Of a stretch of 45,318 nt of DNA, positions 17,972 through 24,869 are shown one piece after another. Where the stretch lies: contig JBLMYD010000077.1 of assembly GCA_050258095.1 (NCBI GenBank), positions 1-45,318 on the forward strand. The letters run 5' to 3'. A model generated the notes under the pieces. That model made no database searches. It was not told the origin of the DNA and worked only from the letters and a program-made list of their open reading frames with translations. This DNA comes from VRUE01 sp050258095. GTDB taxonomy: Bacteria; Actinomycetota; Thermoleophilia; Solirubrobacterales; 70-9. The translations under genes were made by a program, and so were the position numbers. Each line of letters opens with the position of its first letter. Position 1 is the stretch's first letter.

Positions 17972-18024
17972 CCCGGGTGCAACGCGTTTGGGGTCTATTT
18001 GACGTCAAAAGCGTTTCACCCGGG
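17972..18024 (+). terminator. Long hairpin after the glycan locus
   Basis: CCCGGGTG (17972-17979) pairs with CACCCGGG (18017-18024); the stem continues inward through AACGC and GCGTT. The loop region contains the perfect palindrome TTTGACGTCAAA (17998-18009). It begins at the base after the sugar-transferase stop. There is no U-run, and the 3' arm overlaps the region before the next gene, so it could also act as an attenuator or operator. Confidence 0.6.
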
Positions 18025-18047
18025 AGGGGGTGGCTAGGGTTCGCGGC

Positions 18048-18596
18048 GTGAGCGATCGGCCGCAGGTCTCCCTACGCCGCTTCGAGCCCGGCGATGCCGC
18101 CGCCGTGCACCGCTGGTTCAGCAACCCGGCGGCGACGGCGTCGCTGATGGAGCAGCGCGAGAGCTTCTCGCACGAGGAAGCGGAGGCGTGGGTGCGGCGG
18201 GCGATGGACGACTCGGGCGAGGACCGCAAGTACGCGATCGTCGTCGAGGGCTACGAGGAGCCGGTCGGCTTCACCGCGCTCTACGGCCTCTTCCGCCAGA
18301 CGGCGCCGGAGCTGGGGGCGCTGATCGGGGACGACGTGCGCGGCAAGGGCGTCGGCCGCCGCGCCGAGGCGCTGACGATCGCCAAGGCCTTCGACGAGCT
18401 CGGCGCCCACCGCGTCTACGGCCGCATCCCGGCGCGCAACGAGGTCGCCAAGAAGACCGTCGCCGGCCTCGGCTGGAAGCACGAGGGGACGATGCGCGCC
18501 CACCTGCGCCGCGAGGGCGAGCCGCCCGACGACTGCGAGGTCTGGGGCGTCCTCCCGGACGAGTTCCGCGCCGCCGCCGCGGACCTGCTCGCGTGA
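18048..18596 (+). CDS. GNAT family N-acetyltransferase (RimJ/RimL-like)
   Basis: The 182-residue protein has the pattern of RimJ-like acetyltransferases: VSLRRFEPGDAAAVHRWF at the N-terminus, the acetyl-CoA pyrophosphate loop region DDVRGKGVGRRAEALTIAKAFDELG, and the typical GRIPARNEVAKKTVAGLGWKHEGTMRAHL near the C-terminus. The substrate may be an amino sugar, an amino acid or a protein N-terminus; it cannot be told here. GTG 18048 is chosen because TAGGGT (18035-18040) precedes it by 7 nt. GTG 18030, right after GGGAGG, is the alternative. It overlaps the next gene (GTGA). Confidence 0.9.
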   Translation: MSDRPQVSLRRFEPGDAAAVHRWFSNPAATASLMEQRESFSHEEAEAWVRRAMDDSGEDRKYAIVVEGYEEPVGFTALYGLFRQTAPELGALIGDDVRGKGVGRRAEALTIAKAFDELGAHRVYGRIPARNEVAKKTVAGLGWKHEGTMRAHLRREGEPPDDCEVWGVLPDEFRAAAADLLA

Positions 18597-19576
18597 CCGA
18601 CAGCGCCGCGCGGGCGGAGCTGCTCGAGGACGCCGGCGCGGCGGCGGCGGGCGAGGACTTCTTCCGCTCCCGTCCCTTCCTCGACGCCGAGGGAGTCACC
18701 CACACGCTGCGCATCGCGCACGCCGGGGGCGAGCTGCTGGCGCCCCTGATCGTCCGCGAGATCGAAGGTACGGACGAGTGCGACGCAATCTCACCTTATG
18801 GATATCCGGGACTCGTTGAAGGTGGTCGGGGGGGTGCCCGGGGGAGCCTCCCCGCTGTTGCTCCCCCGGGCACCTTCGCCCTGGACCCTGAATCCATCGA
18901 CTTCTCGACGACCGGGCTGGTGTCCGTCTTCATCCGCCACCGCCTCGACCGCGTGCCCCTGACCCGCGCCGGCGAGCGCAACGTCGTCCAGATCGCCGAC
19001 CCGTCCCTTCCCGCCAAGACCCGCGGCAGCGACCGCAACCAGATCAACAAGAACCGCCGGCGCGGATACGAGGTGCGGATCGTGCCCGGTCCCGCGACGA
19101 CGTCCGCCGAGCGGGTCGGCTTCCTCGCCGCCTACGAGCAGACGATGCGCCGCGCTGCAGCCGCCGCGCGCTACTTCTTCGACGCCGCCTACTTCGATCG
19201 AATCCTCGAGTCGGAGCAGGCGTGGCTCGCCCTCGCTCACGCCCCGGACGGCGCCGTCGCGGCCGCCTCGATCGCCGTCCGCAGCGACGGCTTCCTCCAC
19301 TACTACCTGAGCGGCAGCGCCGACTCGTTCCTGCGCGACTCGCCGATGAAGAACGTGGTTGCCGCCCTCACCGAGCTCGCCGCCGCGCTGGGGCTGCCCC
19401 TCAACCTGGGCGGCGGCATCGCCCGCGGCGACCGGCTGGAGGAGTTCAAGCGCGGCTTCGCCAACCGCGAGCTGGCCTGGCGCACCTCCGAGATCGTCTG
19501 CGACGAGACCGCCTACGAGCGGCTCAGCGCCGGCCGCTCCTCGAGCGACTTCTTCCCCGCCTACAGGGCCGGCTAG
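18593..19576 (+). CDS. FemAB-like/GNAT-fold acyltransferase with an in-frame palindrome
   Basis: A protein of 327 residues resembling FemAB/peptidoglycan-bridge or lipid II acyltransferase-like families: ISPYGYPG early, the LVSVFIRHRLD strand, SDRNQINKNRRRGYEVRI, an acetyltransferase-like core (YEQTMRRAAAAARYFFDAAYFDRI, AAASIAVRSDGFLHYYLSGS) and LNLGGGIARGDRLEEFKRGFANR at the end. These proteins transfer an acyl or aminoacyl group, often at the cell envelope. A glycine/proline-rich segment (about residues 77-95, GGRGGARGSLPAVAPPG) is encoded by a 15-bp-stem palindrome and looks inserted. The gene is coupled to the GNAT gene and converges on DUF3105 with shared stop bases. Confidence 0.82.
   Translation: MTDSAARAELLEDAGAAAAGEDFFRSRPFLDAEGVTHTLRIAHAGGELLAPLIVREIEGTDECDAISPYGYPGLVEGGRGGARGSLPAVAPPGTFALDPESIDFSTTGLVSVFIRHRLDRVPLTRAGERNVVQIADPSLPAKTRGSDRNQINKNRRRGYEVRIVPGPATTSAERVGFLAAYEQTMRRAAAAARYFFDAAYFDRILESEQAWLALAHAPDGAVAAASIAVRSDGFLHYYLSGSADSFLRDSPMKNVVAALTELAAALGLPLNLGGGIARGDRLEEFKRGFANRELAWRTSEIVCDETAYERLSAGRSSSDFFPAYRAG
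18833..18874 (+). repeat. In-frame GC palindrome within the FemAB-like gene
   Basis: GGTGCCCGGGGGAGC (18833-18847) and GCTCCCCCGGGCACC (18860-18874) are perfect 15-bp inverted arms. An alternative small hairpin, GGGGAG (18841-18846) with CTCCCC (18848-18853), competes with it. It keeps the frame and encodes a Gly/Pro-rich insert next to the conserved SPYGYPG. Confidence 0.8.
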
Positions 19577-20355
19577 CCGATCGTCGGTTCGGCCGGCGTC
19601 GGCCCGGTGAAGGGGAAGTTGTGGGCGCCCTCTCGGGCGTGTCCCCAGGCCTTCTTGCCGAAGTCGCGGATCGCGTCGAGGGTGATCGCGCCCTTGTATT
19701 CGTTGCAGCCGATCAGGTTGCGCCAGGTCGTCGCGGCGACGGCGTAGGGCATGTTCGTGTTCGGGAAGAGCAGGCTCGCCCCGTACATCGTGTCGTATAG
19801 GCCGATCAGTTCCAGCTGCTCGCTTTCGGGCAGCTTCGGCGAGTACTGGATCTGCAGGCGGCCGTGCTCGAGCGAGTGCACCGTGTCGAGTTCCTTCGGC
19901 ATTTCCCTGTAGGCGCCGTCTGCCTGCTGGTAGGGCGGTTCGACGTGGTTGCCGGAGGTCGGCGGGTTCGTCCCGTATTTCGGGGTCGGCGCGGTCGGCG
20001 GTAGGTGGTTGTGGCCCTCTTCGGGGAGGTCGAGGCGCAGGTCGCAACCGGCCTTCTTGGCGGCGACCTTGAGGTCGGTCACCTTGGGCGGCGGCGGTTC
20101 CGTGCCCGTCCGTTTGTCGGGCTGCACGCCGTTGGTCGAGCCGCTTTCCTGGTTGATGTGGGACTGTCCGCCGTTGTTGCTGCCGCCGGCGGAGACGACG
20201 GCGACGGCGATCGCGACCACGACCGCGAGGCCGATCGCCCCGGCCACGCCGTAGCCGATCAGCAGCCGTCGGCGCTCGGAGCCCACGTGCTTGCGTTCGC
20301 GCTCCTGCCGCGCTTCGCGCAGCCGCTCTCGCTCTTCCTCCCTGCGGTTTGCCAT
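19573..20355 (-). CDS. DUF3105 membrane-anchored protein
   Basis: A 260-residue protein with a charged cytoplasmic head (Arg/Glu-rich, 1-30), one membrane helix (about 32-56), a low-complexity linker and a DUF3105 domain. The domain shows YGTNPPTSGNHVEPPYQQADGAY and VHSLEHGRLQIQYSP, where several His residues (SGNH, VHSLEHG) look like a metal or active site. The function of the family is unknown; it is common in actinobacteria. Its stop (TAG 19575-19573) and the FemAB-like stop (TAG 19574-19576) overlap inside the palindrome CTAG. Confidence 0.85.
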   Translation of the reverse strand: MANRREEERERLREARQERERKHVGSERRRLLIGYGVAGAIGLAVVVAIAVAVVSAGGSNNGGQSHINQESGSTNGVQPDKRTGTEPPPPKVTDLKVAAKKAGCDLRLDLPEEGHNHLPPTAPTPKYGTNPPTSGNHVEPPYQQADGAYREMPKELDTVHSLEHGRLQIQYSPKLPESEQLELIGLYDTMYGASLLFPNTNMPYAVAATTWRNLIGCNEYKGAITLDAIRDFGKKAWGHAREGAHNFPFTGPTPAEPTIG

Positions 20356-20370
20356 CAGCCCGCCGCCATT

Positions 20371-21291
20371 TTACTCAGAGAGGCTTGCCAGGTTCTTCGC
20401 GGCCCCGACCCGCCGCTGCCAGAGTCGCGCCGCGCGCAGCGCGCCGAGCACGGCGCGGGTCGCCGGAGCACGGTTGAGGGCGTAGAAGTGGATGCCGGGG
20501 GCGCCGCCGATCAGCAGCTCGGCGCACTGCTGCGCGGCGTAGGCGACGCCGAGCTCGAACTCGGCTCGCTCGTCTCCTTCGGCGGCCCTGAACGCGGCTT
20601 CCAGCGGCGCCGGGATCGTCGCGTCGCAGAGGTCGCAGATCCGCTTCGTCTGGGCGAAGCCGGCGACGGGGATGACGCCGGCGACGATCGGCACTTCGAT
20701 CCCAGCCGCCCGCGCCGCGGCGACGAAGTCGAAGTAGACCGCGTTGTCGAAGAAGAGCTGGGTGATCAGGAACGAGGCGCCCGCCTCGACCTTGGTCTTC
20801 AGGTAGGCGAGGTCCGTCTCCAGGTCTGGAGCCTCGGGGTGCACCTCGGGAAAGCAGGCGCCGCCGACGGTGAAGTCCCAGCGCTCGCCGATGAAGGCGG
20901 CCAGCTCCGCGGCGCTGCCCAGTCCTCCCTCCGGCTGGACGAAGTCGGTCTGTCCCCGCGGCGGGTCGCCGCGCAGGGCGAACACGTTCTCGATCCCGGC
21001 CGCGGCGATCCGGTCCAGCGTCGCTGCCAGGCCCTCCTTGGTCTCGCCGACGCAGCTCAGGTGGGCCATCGTCTCCAGGCCGAGCTCGTCCTTCAGCGCC
21101 CGGGTGATCTCGACCGTTCCCTCGCGGGTCGAGCCGCCGGCGCCGTAGGTGACCGAGACGAAGTCCGGCTCCAGCTCGCCCAGCGTGCGCGCGGTGTCGA
21201 AGAGCGCCGCCGTCGCCTCCTCGGTCTTCGGCGGGAAGAACTCGACCGAGAAGGTCGGCCCTTTGGTCGCGATGATCTCGTCTATTCGCAC
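20371..21291 (-). CDS. metF: 5,10-methylenetetrahydrofolate reductase
   Basis: MetF reduces methylene-THF to methyl-THF with FAD, feeding methionine synthesis. The 306-residue TIM-barrel protein has the expected FSVEFFPPKTEEA, SVTYGAGGSTREGT, HLSCVGETK, ENVFALRGDPP, GASFLITQLFFD and GIHFYALNRA segments. It starts with GTG. TAACCT (21303-21298) is placed 6 nt before it like the -10 boxes of leaderless genes here, so the upstream gap is probably not its leader. It sits 15 nt before DUF3105 on the same strand and may be its operon head. Confidence 0.96.
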   Translation of the reverse strand: MRIDEIIATKGPTFSVEFFPPKTEEATAALFDTARTLGELEPDFVSVTYGAGGSTREGTVEITRALKDELGLETMAHLSCVGETKEGLAATLDRIAAAGIENVFALRGDPPRGQTDFVQPEGGLGSAAELAAFIGERWDFTVGGACFPEVHPEAPDLETDLAYLKTKVEAGASFLITQLFFDNAVYFDFVAAARAAGIEVPIVAGVIPVAGFAQTKRICDLCDATIPAPLEAAFRAAEGDERAEFELGVAYAAQQCAELLIGGAPGIHFYALNRAPATRAVLGALRAARLWQRRVGAAKNLASLSE

Positions 21292-21712
21292 GGGAGGAGG
21301 TTAGCCGTCCCTGGGCGCCCGAGCCATGTACCGCATTTTCCCGGAGTTTGCGGAGACGTATTCGTCACCCCCCTGGCGCTCGCGCGAACGGCGCGCTAAG
21401 TTCGACCTGCGACTGGGAGAGACAGGCTCCGTTGAAGCCAGCGGAACACCGTCTCGAAGGTGGCGCGAAGAAGCTTCGCGTGCGAAGGCTACGCACGGGC
21501 AGGCAACCGAGCGCCGCCCCCGGTCGTTTTTCGTGCCTACTCAAGGGAGCCGTCGGAGGAGCCGTCCGACGCGTCGCCTAGCTTCCCTTCCTGGCTGTCC
21601 CCAAGCCTGCCCTCGACAGCCGCGCGCGCCGGGGCGCACTTGGGAGCGGGGCGTCGCAGCGAGACCCGGATTGGCCGCGCGACTAGCCCGCCCGCTCCCT
21701 TACCCTCTCGCC
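21292..21712. other. 421-nt intergenic gap with clustered hairpins
   Basis: No credible ORF. Divergent metF and the enoyl-CoA hydratase gene each have a -10-like box 6 nt from their starts (TAACCT 21303-21298; TACCCT 21701-21706), so most of this gap is not explained as 5' leader. It holds a candidate small RNA (separate entry) and another hairpin, CGTCGGA (21551-21557) with TCCGACG (21565-21571). I could not match it to a riboswitch, tmRNA, SRP or RNase P consensus. Confidence 0.6.
21365..21531 (+). ncRNA. Candidate structured small RNA with terminator-like end
   Basis: Consecutive pairings on the plus strand: GAGAC (21419-21423) with GTCTC (21451-21455) enclosing a possible pseudoknot (GGCT 21425-21428 with AGCC 21436-21439; CCG 21429-21431 with CGG 21442-21444). 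These are followed by CGCGAAG/CTTCGCG (21464-21470/21474-21480) and GTGCG/CGCAC (21480-21484/21492-21496). Last comes GGGCaGGC (21497-21504) with GCCGCCC (21513-21519), followed after a few bases by five T (21527-21531), which looks like an intrinsic terminator. The 5' end is a guess. No known family recognised. Confidence 0.35.
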
Positions 21713-22465
21713 ATGAGCGAGGGGATGCGCTACGAGCGAGTCGGGGCGGCCGCGGTGCTGACGATCGACCGGCCCGAGCGCCGCAACGCGATCGACAGGG
21801 CGGCCGCGGAGGCCTTCCGCACCGCGCTCGCCGAGTTCGAGGCCGACGAGGGGGCGAGGGTGCTCGTCCTCACCGGCGCCGGCGGCGTCGCCTTCTGCGC
21901 CGGCGCCGACCTGAAGGCGATGGACCTCGAAGTCGACCACCCGCACGGGCCGATGGGCCCGACCCGGCTGACGCCGGCGAAGCCGGCGATCGCGGCGGTC
22001 GACGGCTGGTGCTTGGCCGGCGGCGTCGAGCTGGCGCTCTGGTGCGACCTGCGCATCGCCACCCCGGGCTCGACCTTCGGCCTCTTCGAGCGGCGCTGGG
22101 GGGTGCCTCTGGTCGACGGCGGCACGCAGCGCCTGCCGCGCGTCGTCGGCATGGGCCGAGCGCTCGAGCTGATCCTCACCGGCCGCCCGGTCGAGGCCGA
22201 GGAGGCGCTGCGGATCGGTCTCGTCAACGAGATAGTCGCCCCGGGCAAGCACCTGGAGCGAGCGCTGGAGCTGGCCGAGCGCATCGCCGGCTTCCCGCAG
22301 GAGACGATGCTCGCCGACCGCCGCGCCGCGATCGAGGGCTTCGGCCTGCCGCTAGCCGAGGGCATCGCGCTAGAGCACCGCCTAGGCCGCGAGACCCTCC
22401 ACGTAGCCATCAAAGGAGCTCAACGCTTCGCCAAAGGAGCAGGGCGTCACGGCGAGGGCGTTTGA
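21713..22465 (+). CDS. Enoyl-CoA hydratase/isomerase family protein
   Basis: A crotonase-fold protein of 250 residues. It shows IDRPERRNAIDRAAAEAF, the oxyanion-hole segments AFCAGADLKAM and GWCLAGGVELALWCDLRIA, and VDGGTQRLPRVVGMGRALELILTGR. One of the two glutamates used by true hydratases is at GVELA; the second position (region GVPLVDGGTQ) has no Glu, so hydratase activity is uncertain and another crotonase reaction is possible. ATG 21713 follows TACCCT by 6 nt, consistent with a leaderless mRNA; the open frame upstream is not coding. The four TetR genes downstream may control fatty-acid-type genes such as this one. Confidence 0.92.
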   Translation: MSEGMRYERVGAAAVLTIDRPERRNAIDRAAAEAFRTALAEFEADEGARVLVLTGAGGVAFCAGADLKAMDLEVDHPHGPMGPTRLTPAKPAIAAVDGWCLAGGVELALWCDLRIATPGSTFGLFERRWGVPLVDGGTQRLPRVVGMGRALELILTGRPVEAEEALRIGLVNEIVAPGKHLERALELAERIAGFPQETMLADRRAAIEGFGLPLAEGIALEHRLGRETLHVAIKGAQRFAKGAGRHGEGV

Positions 22466-22583
22466 CAAGGGGTCCGGGTAGGGCCGAAACGTCTTGTACT
22501 TTTTCGCGACCGCTCGCTCGCGGCGTCAGCCGATCCCCGATTCTCGAAAAAGTTAAGTGGAGGTCCTACCCGGACCCCTTGTC
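22464..22583. repeat. Structured palindromic element, copy B
   Basis: Outer arms 22464-22485 and 22562-22583 pair at 21 Watson-Crick positions plus one G-T. Conserved AACGTCTTGT (22488-22497) faces TAAGTGGA (22554-22561); the inner stem is ACTTTTTCG (22498-22506) with CGAAAAAGT (22545-22553). The element runs exactly from the last bases of the hydratase TGA to the stop of the convergent TetR gene. Relative to copies A and C the arm pairs next to the internal loop change from GT/AC to CC/GG, a compensatory double change. Confidence 0.9.
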
Positions 22584-23263
22584 TAATCCCGCTGCGTGAC
22601 GCGCCGCATCTCGTCCTCCGCTTCCTCCGGACCGAGGTAGGGCATCAGCACCGCGAAGAGCAGGTCGGGAAGGATCCGCGTTAGCTCCGGCCCGCGCCCG
22701 GCGCGGATCTCGTCGAAGATCATCGAGGTCGCGCCGCCGATCGCGAAACGGGCCGTGTCGGGCGGCAGTTCGCCGCTCTGGCCGGAGTAGTCGCGCCCTT
22801 CCTCGAGGAAGGGGGTGAAGCGCGCCAGCGCCGCTCGGTAGCGAGCGCGGGCCTCGTCGCCGGCCGTCGTCACCTCGACCATCGCCATCCGCGCGATGTC
22901 GGACTCGGCCGCGAGCAGTTCGACCAGGGCGCCGAGACCGGCGGCGATCCGCTCCGGCCAGGGTTCCCCCGCGGCCGATTCGAAGGCGCTGGTGACGTGG
23001 GCGACGAGCACGTCGATCACCGCGTCGTAAGCCTCCAGGAAGCAGGCCGACTTGTCCTCGAACATCTCGTAGAAGGTCGCCCGCGAGACGCCCGCCACCT
23101 CGATCACGTCGGTGACGGTCGTCGCCTCGTAGCCTTTCGCCGCGGCGACGCGGACCATCGCCTCCAGCAGCCGCTCGCGCTGCGAGCGCACCACGTAGGC
23201 GCGGGGAAGGCCGTGGCGGCCGCTGGGCAGTCGCTCGGGATTCGAGGTCGAAGACGAATCCAC
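22583..23263 (-). CDS. TetR family regulator 1 of the array
   Basis: The 226-residue protein begins with a conserved arm (LPSGRHGLPRAYVVRSQRERLL), a TetR HTH (GYEATTVTDVIEVAGVSRATFYEMFEDKSACF) and a helical ligand domain ending LLFAVLMPYLGPEEAEDEM. The frame is open back to TTG 23299, but that stretch forms a good promoter: TTGGAC (23299-23294), an 18-bp spacer, TACATT (23275-23270), and then GTG 23263 six nt later. I therefore start it at 23263 as a leaderless gene. The same N-terminal arm and C-terminal PYxGxExA motif recur in the neighbouring TetR proteins. The ligand is unknown. Confidence 0.88.
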   Translation of the reverse strand: MDSSSTSNPERLPSGRHGLPRAYVVRSQRERLLEAMVRVAAAKGYEATTVTDVIEVAGVSRATFYEMFEDKSACFLEAYDAVIDVLVAHVTSAFESAAGEPWPERIAAGLGALVELLAAESDIARMAMVEVTTAGDEARARYRAALARFTPFLEEGRDYSGQSGELPPDTARFAIGGATSMIFDEIRAGRGPELTRILPDLLFAVLMPYLGPEEAEDEMRRVTQRD

Positions 23264-23269
23264 CGATCC

Positions 23270-23299
23270 AATGTAGGGCAGCGCCGACGCGCTGTCCAA
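23270..23299 (-). promoter_or_regulatory. Promoter of TetR 1
   Basis: TTGGAC (23299-23294), 18-bp spacer, TACATT (23275-23270), with the GTG start 6 nt downstream at 23263. It sits in the intergenic region between two TetR genes. Confidence 0.55.
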
Positions 23300-23349
23300 C
23301 GCGCCGAGAACGCGCCGTTCCGGTTGGCGTCGTCGCTGTCCGATCCGGG

Positions 23350-24042
23350 TCAGGCGCGGGCCGACTGCATCTCCGCTTCGGCGGCCTCGGCGCCGAAGTA
23401 GGGCAGCACGGCGAAGTACATGAACTCGGGGAGCAGCTCGCGGAACCCGTCCGTCGCCCCGGTGGCGAGGCGGGCGTGGACGATCGCGTGGATTCCGGCG
23501 ACGATGCCCTCCGGGGCGATCGGCGGCGGCGACTCGCCCTCGTCGGCGACCTCGCGGGCGGAATCGACGAACTCGGCGATCCGCTTCATCACGTCGGCAC
23601 GTCGCTCGAGCGCCTCCTGCCCCGCCGCGTGCACCTCGACGATCAGGGCCCGGCCGATGTCCGGTTCGCTGTCGAGCGCGTCCAGCAGTGCCGCCAAGCC
23701 GGCGCGCAGCTTGCCCTGCCAGGTCAGCTCCGCCGCGGCGGCGTCGAGGACCGCGGCTTCGATGCGGCGGACGCCGAAGTCGAACGCCTCCAGGTAGCAG
23801 GCGTCCTTGTCGCTGAAGTTGTCGTAGAACGCCTGCCGGTAGAGGCCGGTCAGGTCCAGCACCGTGCGCACGGACGTACCGTCGTAGCTGCTCGACCCGA
23901 CTGCCTCGAGCATCCCCTCCAGGATCCTTTCGCGCTTGGATGAAGTCACGAGTTCGTGTGCGGGAACGTGCCGCGATCCCTGCCCACCGGCGCCGTCTTC
24001 CTCAGCCACCGCCGGCATTTTGGTCACGGCCCACTTGCCCAT
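23350..24042 (-). CDS. TetR family regulator 2 of the array
   Basis: A 230-residue TetR regulator. HTH: SKRERILEGMLEAVGSSSYDGTSVRTVLDLTGLYRQAFYDNFSDKDACYLEAFDFG, with Leu-Tyr-Arg-Gln in the recognition helix; the C-terminus ELLPEFMYFAVLPYFGAEAAEAEM carries the array's shared motif. ATG 24042 is chosen because GAGGAAGGA lies just upstream, one of the few clear ribosome sites in the window. The longer frame to 24174 crosses the operator. It is divergent from TetR 3 across an operator-like palindrome at 24089. Confidence 0.88.
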   Translation of the reverse strand: MGKWAVTKMPAVAEEDGAGGQGSRHVPAHELVTSSKRERILEGMLEAVGSSSYDGTSVRTVLDLTGLYRQAFYDNFSDKDACYLEAFDFGVRRIEAAVLDAAAAELTWQGKLRAGLAALLDALDSEPDIGRALIVEVHAAGQEALERRADVMKRIAEFVDSAREVADEGESPPPIAPEGIVAGIHAIVHARLATGATDGFRELLPEFMYFAVLPYFGAEAAEAEMQSARA

Positions 24043-24088
24043 CCGGTCCTTCCTCTGCTCAGTCAAGGGAACGGGTTGTCTGGCCCTC

Positions 24089-24105
24089 GGTACTGTAACG
24101 GTATC
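24089..24105. promoter_or_regulatory. TetR operator-like 17-bp imperfect palindrome
   Basis: GGTACTGTAACGGTATC reads nearly the same on both strands (TACTGT-A-ACGGTA core; two half-sites, most positions symmetric). It lies between the divergent TetR 2 and TetR 3 starts, upstream of both. Size and symmetry match typical TetR operators. Confidence 0.6.
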
Positions 24106-24122
24106 TGGTTCCGGCGTCCAGA

Positions 24123-24151
24123 TTGGCATCGGAAATCGACCGGAGTACGCT
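24123..24151 (+). promoter_or_regulatory. Promoter of TetR 3
   Basis: TTGGCA (24123-24128), 17-bp spacer, TACGCT (24146-24151); GTG 24161 begins 9 nt later, so the mRNA would have virtually no leader. Confidence 0.55.
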
Positions 24152-24160
24152 GGCTCGACC

Positions 24161-24838
24161 GTGGCCGATCGCACCCCTCAGGCGACGCGAGCGCAGCCGG
24201 GGAGGCACCCGCTGTCGCGCGAGTTCATCGCTCAGCACCAGCGGGCGAGGATCATCGCCGCGCTCGCCGGGGAGACCGTCGAGAAGGGCTACCGGGCCGT
24301 GACCGTCGCCGACATAGTCCGCCGCGCCGGCATCGCCCGCAACACCTTCTACGAGAACTTCTCCTCCAAGGAGGACTGCTTCCTCGCCGCCTGCGACTTC
24401 GCGGTCAGAGAGGCCCGCCGGCGGGTCGTCGACGCCGCCAGCAAGGTCGACCCCTGGCCGCGCAGGGTGGACGCCGGCCTCGCTGCCTTCCTCGAGTACG
24501 TGGCCGCCGAGCCCGCCCTGGCGCGCACCTGCATCGTCGAGGCGCTCTCGGCCGGGCCGGCCGCGGTCGAGCGCTACGAGCGCTCGATCCAGGCCTTCGT
24601 GCCGCTCTTCCGCCTCGGCCGCGAGAGCTCGCCGAACGGCGACGCGCTGCCGGAGACGCTGGAGGAGACGATCGTCGGCGGGATCTTCTGGATCCTCTAC
24701 CAGCGGATCATCATGGGGCAGGTCGAGCAGATCCGCGACCTGCTCGATCAGCTGGTCGAGTTCTCGCTGACTCCGTATCTCGGCGCCGAAGCCGCAAAGC
24801 GGGTTGCGGCCGAATCCTCCGCGGCAGCCGGGGGCTAG
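24161..24838 (+). CDS. TetR family regulator 3 of the array
   Basis: A 225-residue TetR protein with the N-terminal arm QPGRHPLSREFIAQHQRARI, HTH GYRAVTVADIVRRAGIARNTFYENFSSKEDCF, and a ligand domain ending DLLDQLVEFSLTPYLGAEAA. GTG 24161 is placed 9 nt after a promoter; the longer open frame upstream would read through the operator and promoter and is rejected. The residues after the HTH (CDFAVREARRRVVDAA...WPRRVDAGLAAFLEYVAAEPALARTCIVEALSAG) closely match the second half of the fused protein downstream, so these are recent paralogues. Confidence 0.9.
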   Translation: MADRTPQATRAQPGRHPLSREFIAQHQRARIIAALAGETVEKGYRAVTVADIVRRAGIARNTFYENFSSKEDCFLAACDFAVREARRRVVDAASKVDPWPRRVDAGLAAFLEYVAAEPALARTCIVEALSAGPAAVERYERSIQAFVPLFRLGRESSPNGDALPETLEETIVGGIFWILYQRIIMGQVEQIRDLLDQLVEFSLTPYLGAEAAKRVAAESSAAAGG

Positions 24839-24869
24839 CCCAGGGCAGGGGTGGGGGGCCCATGGCGTA

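Noticed and set aside
21365..21531. SAM, glycine, cobalamin or THF riboswitch upstream of metF
   Set aside because: GGCAACC-like and GGGAGAG-like strings are present, but the remaining conserved bases are missing, and the structure seems to lie on the strand opposite to metF.
21326..21712. Long upstream extension of the enoyl-CoA hydratase frame
   Set aside because: The translation is Arg/Pro/Ser-rich and unlike crotonases; the family start is at 21713 and a -10 box lies in the extension.
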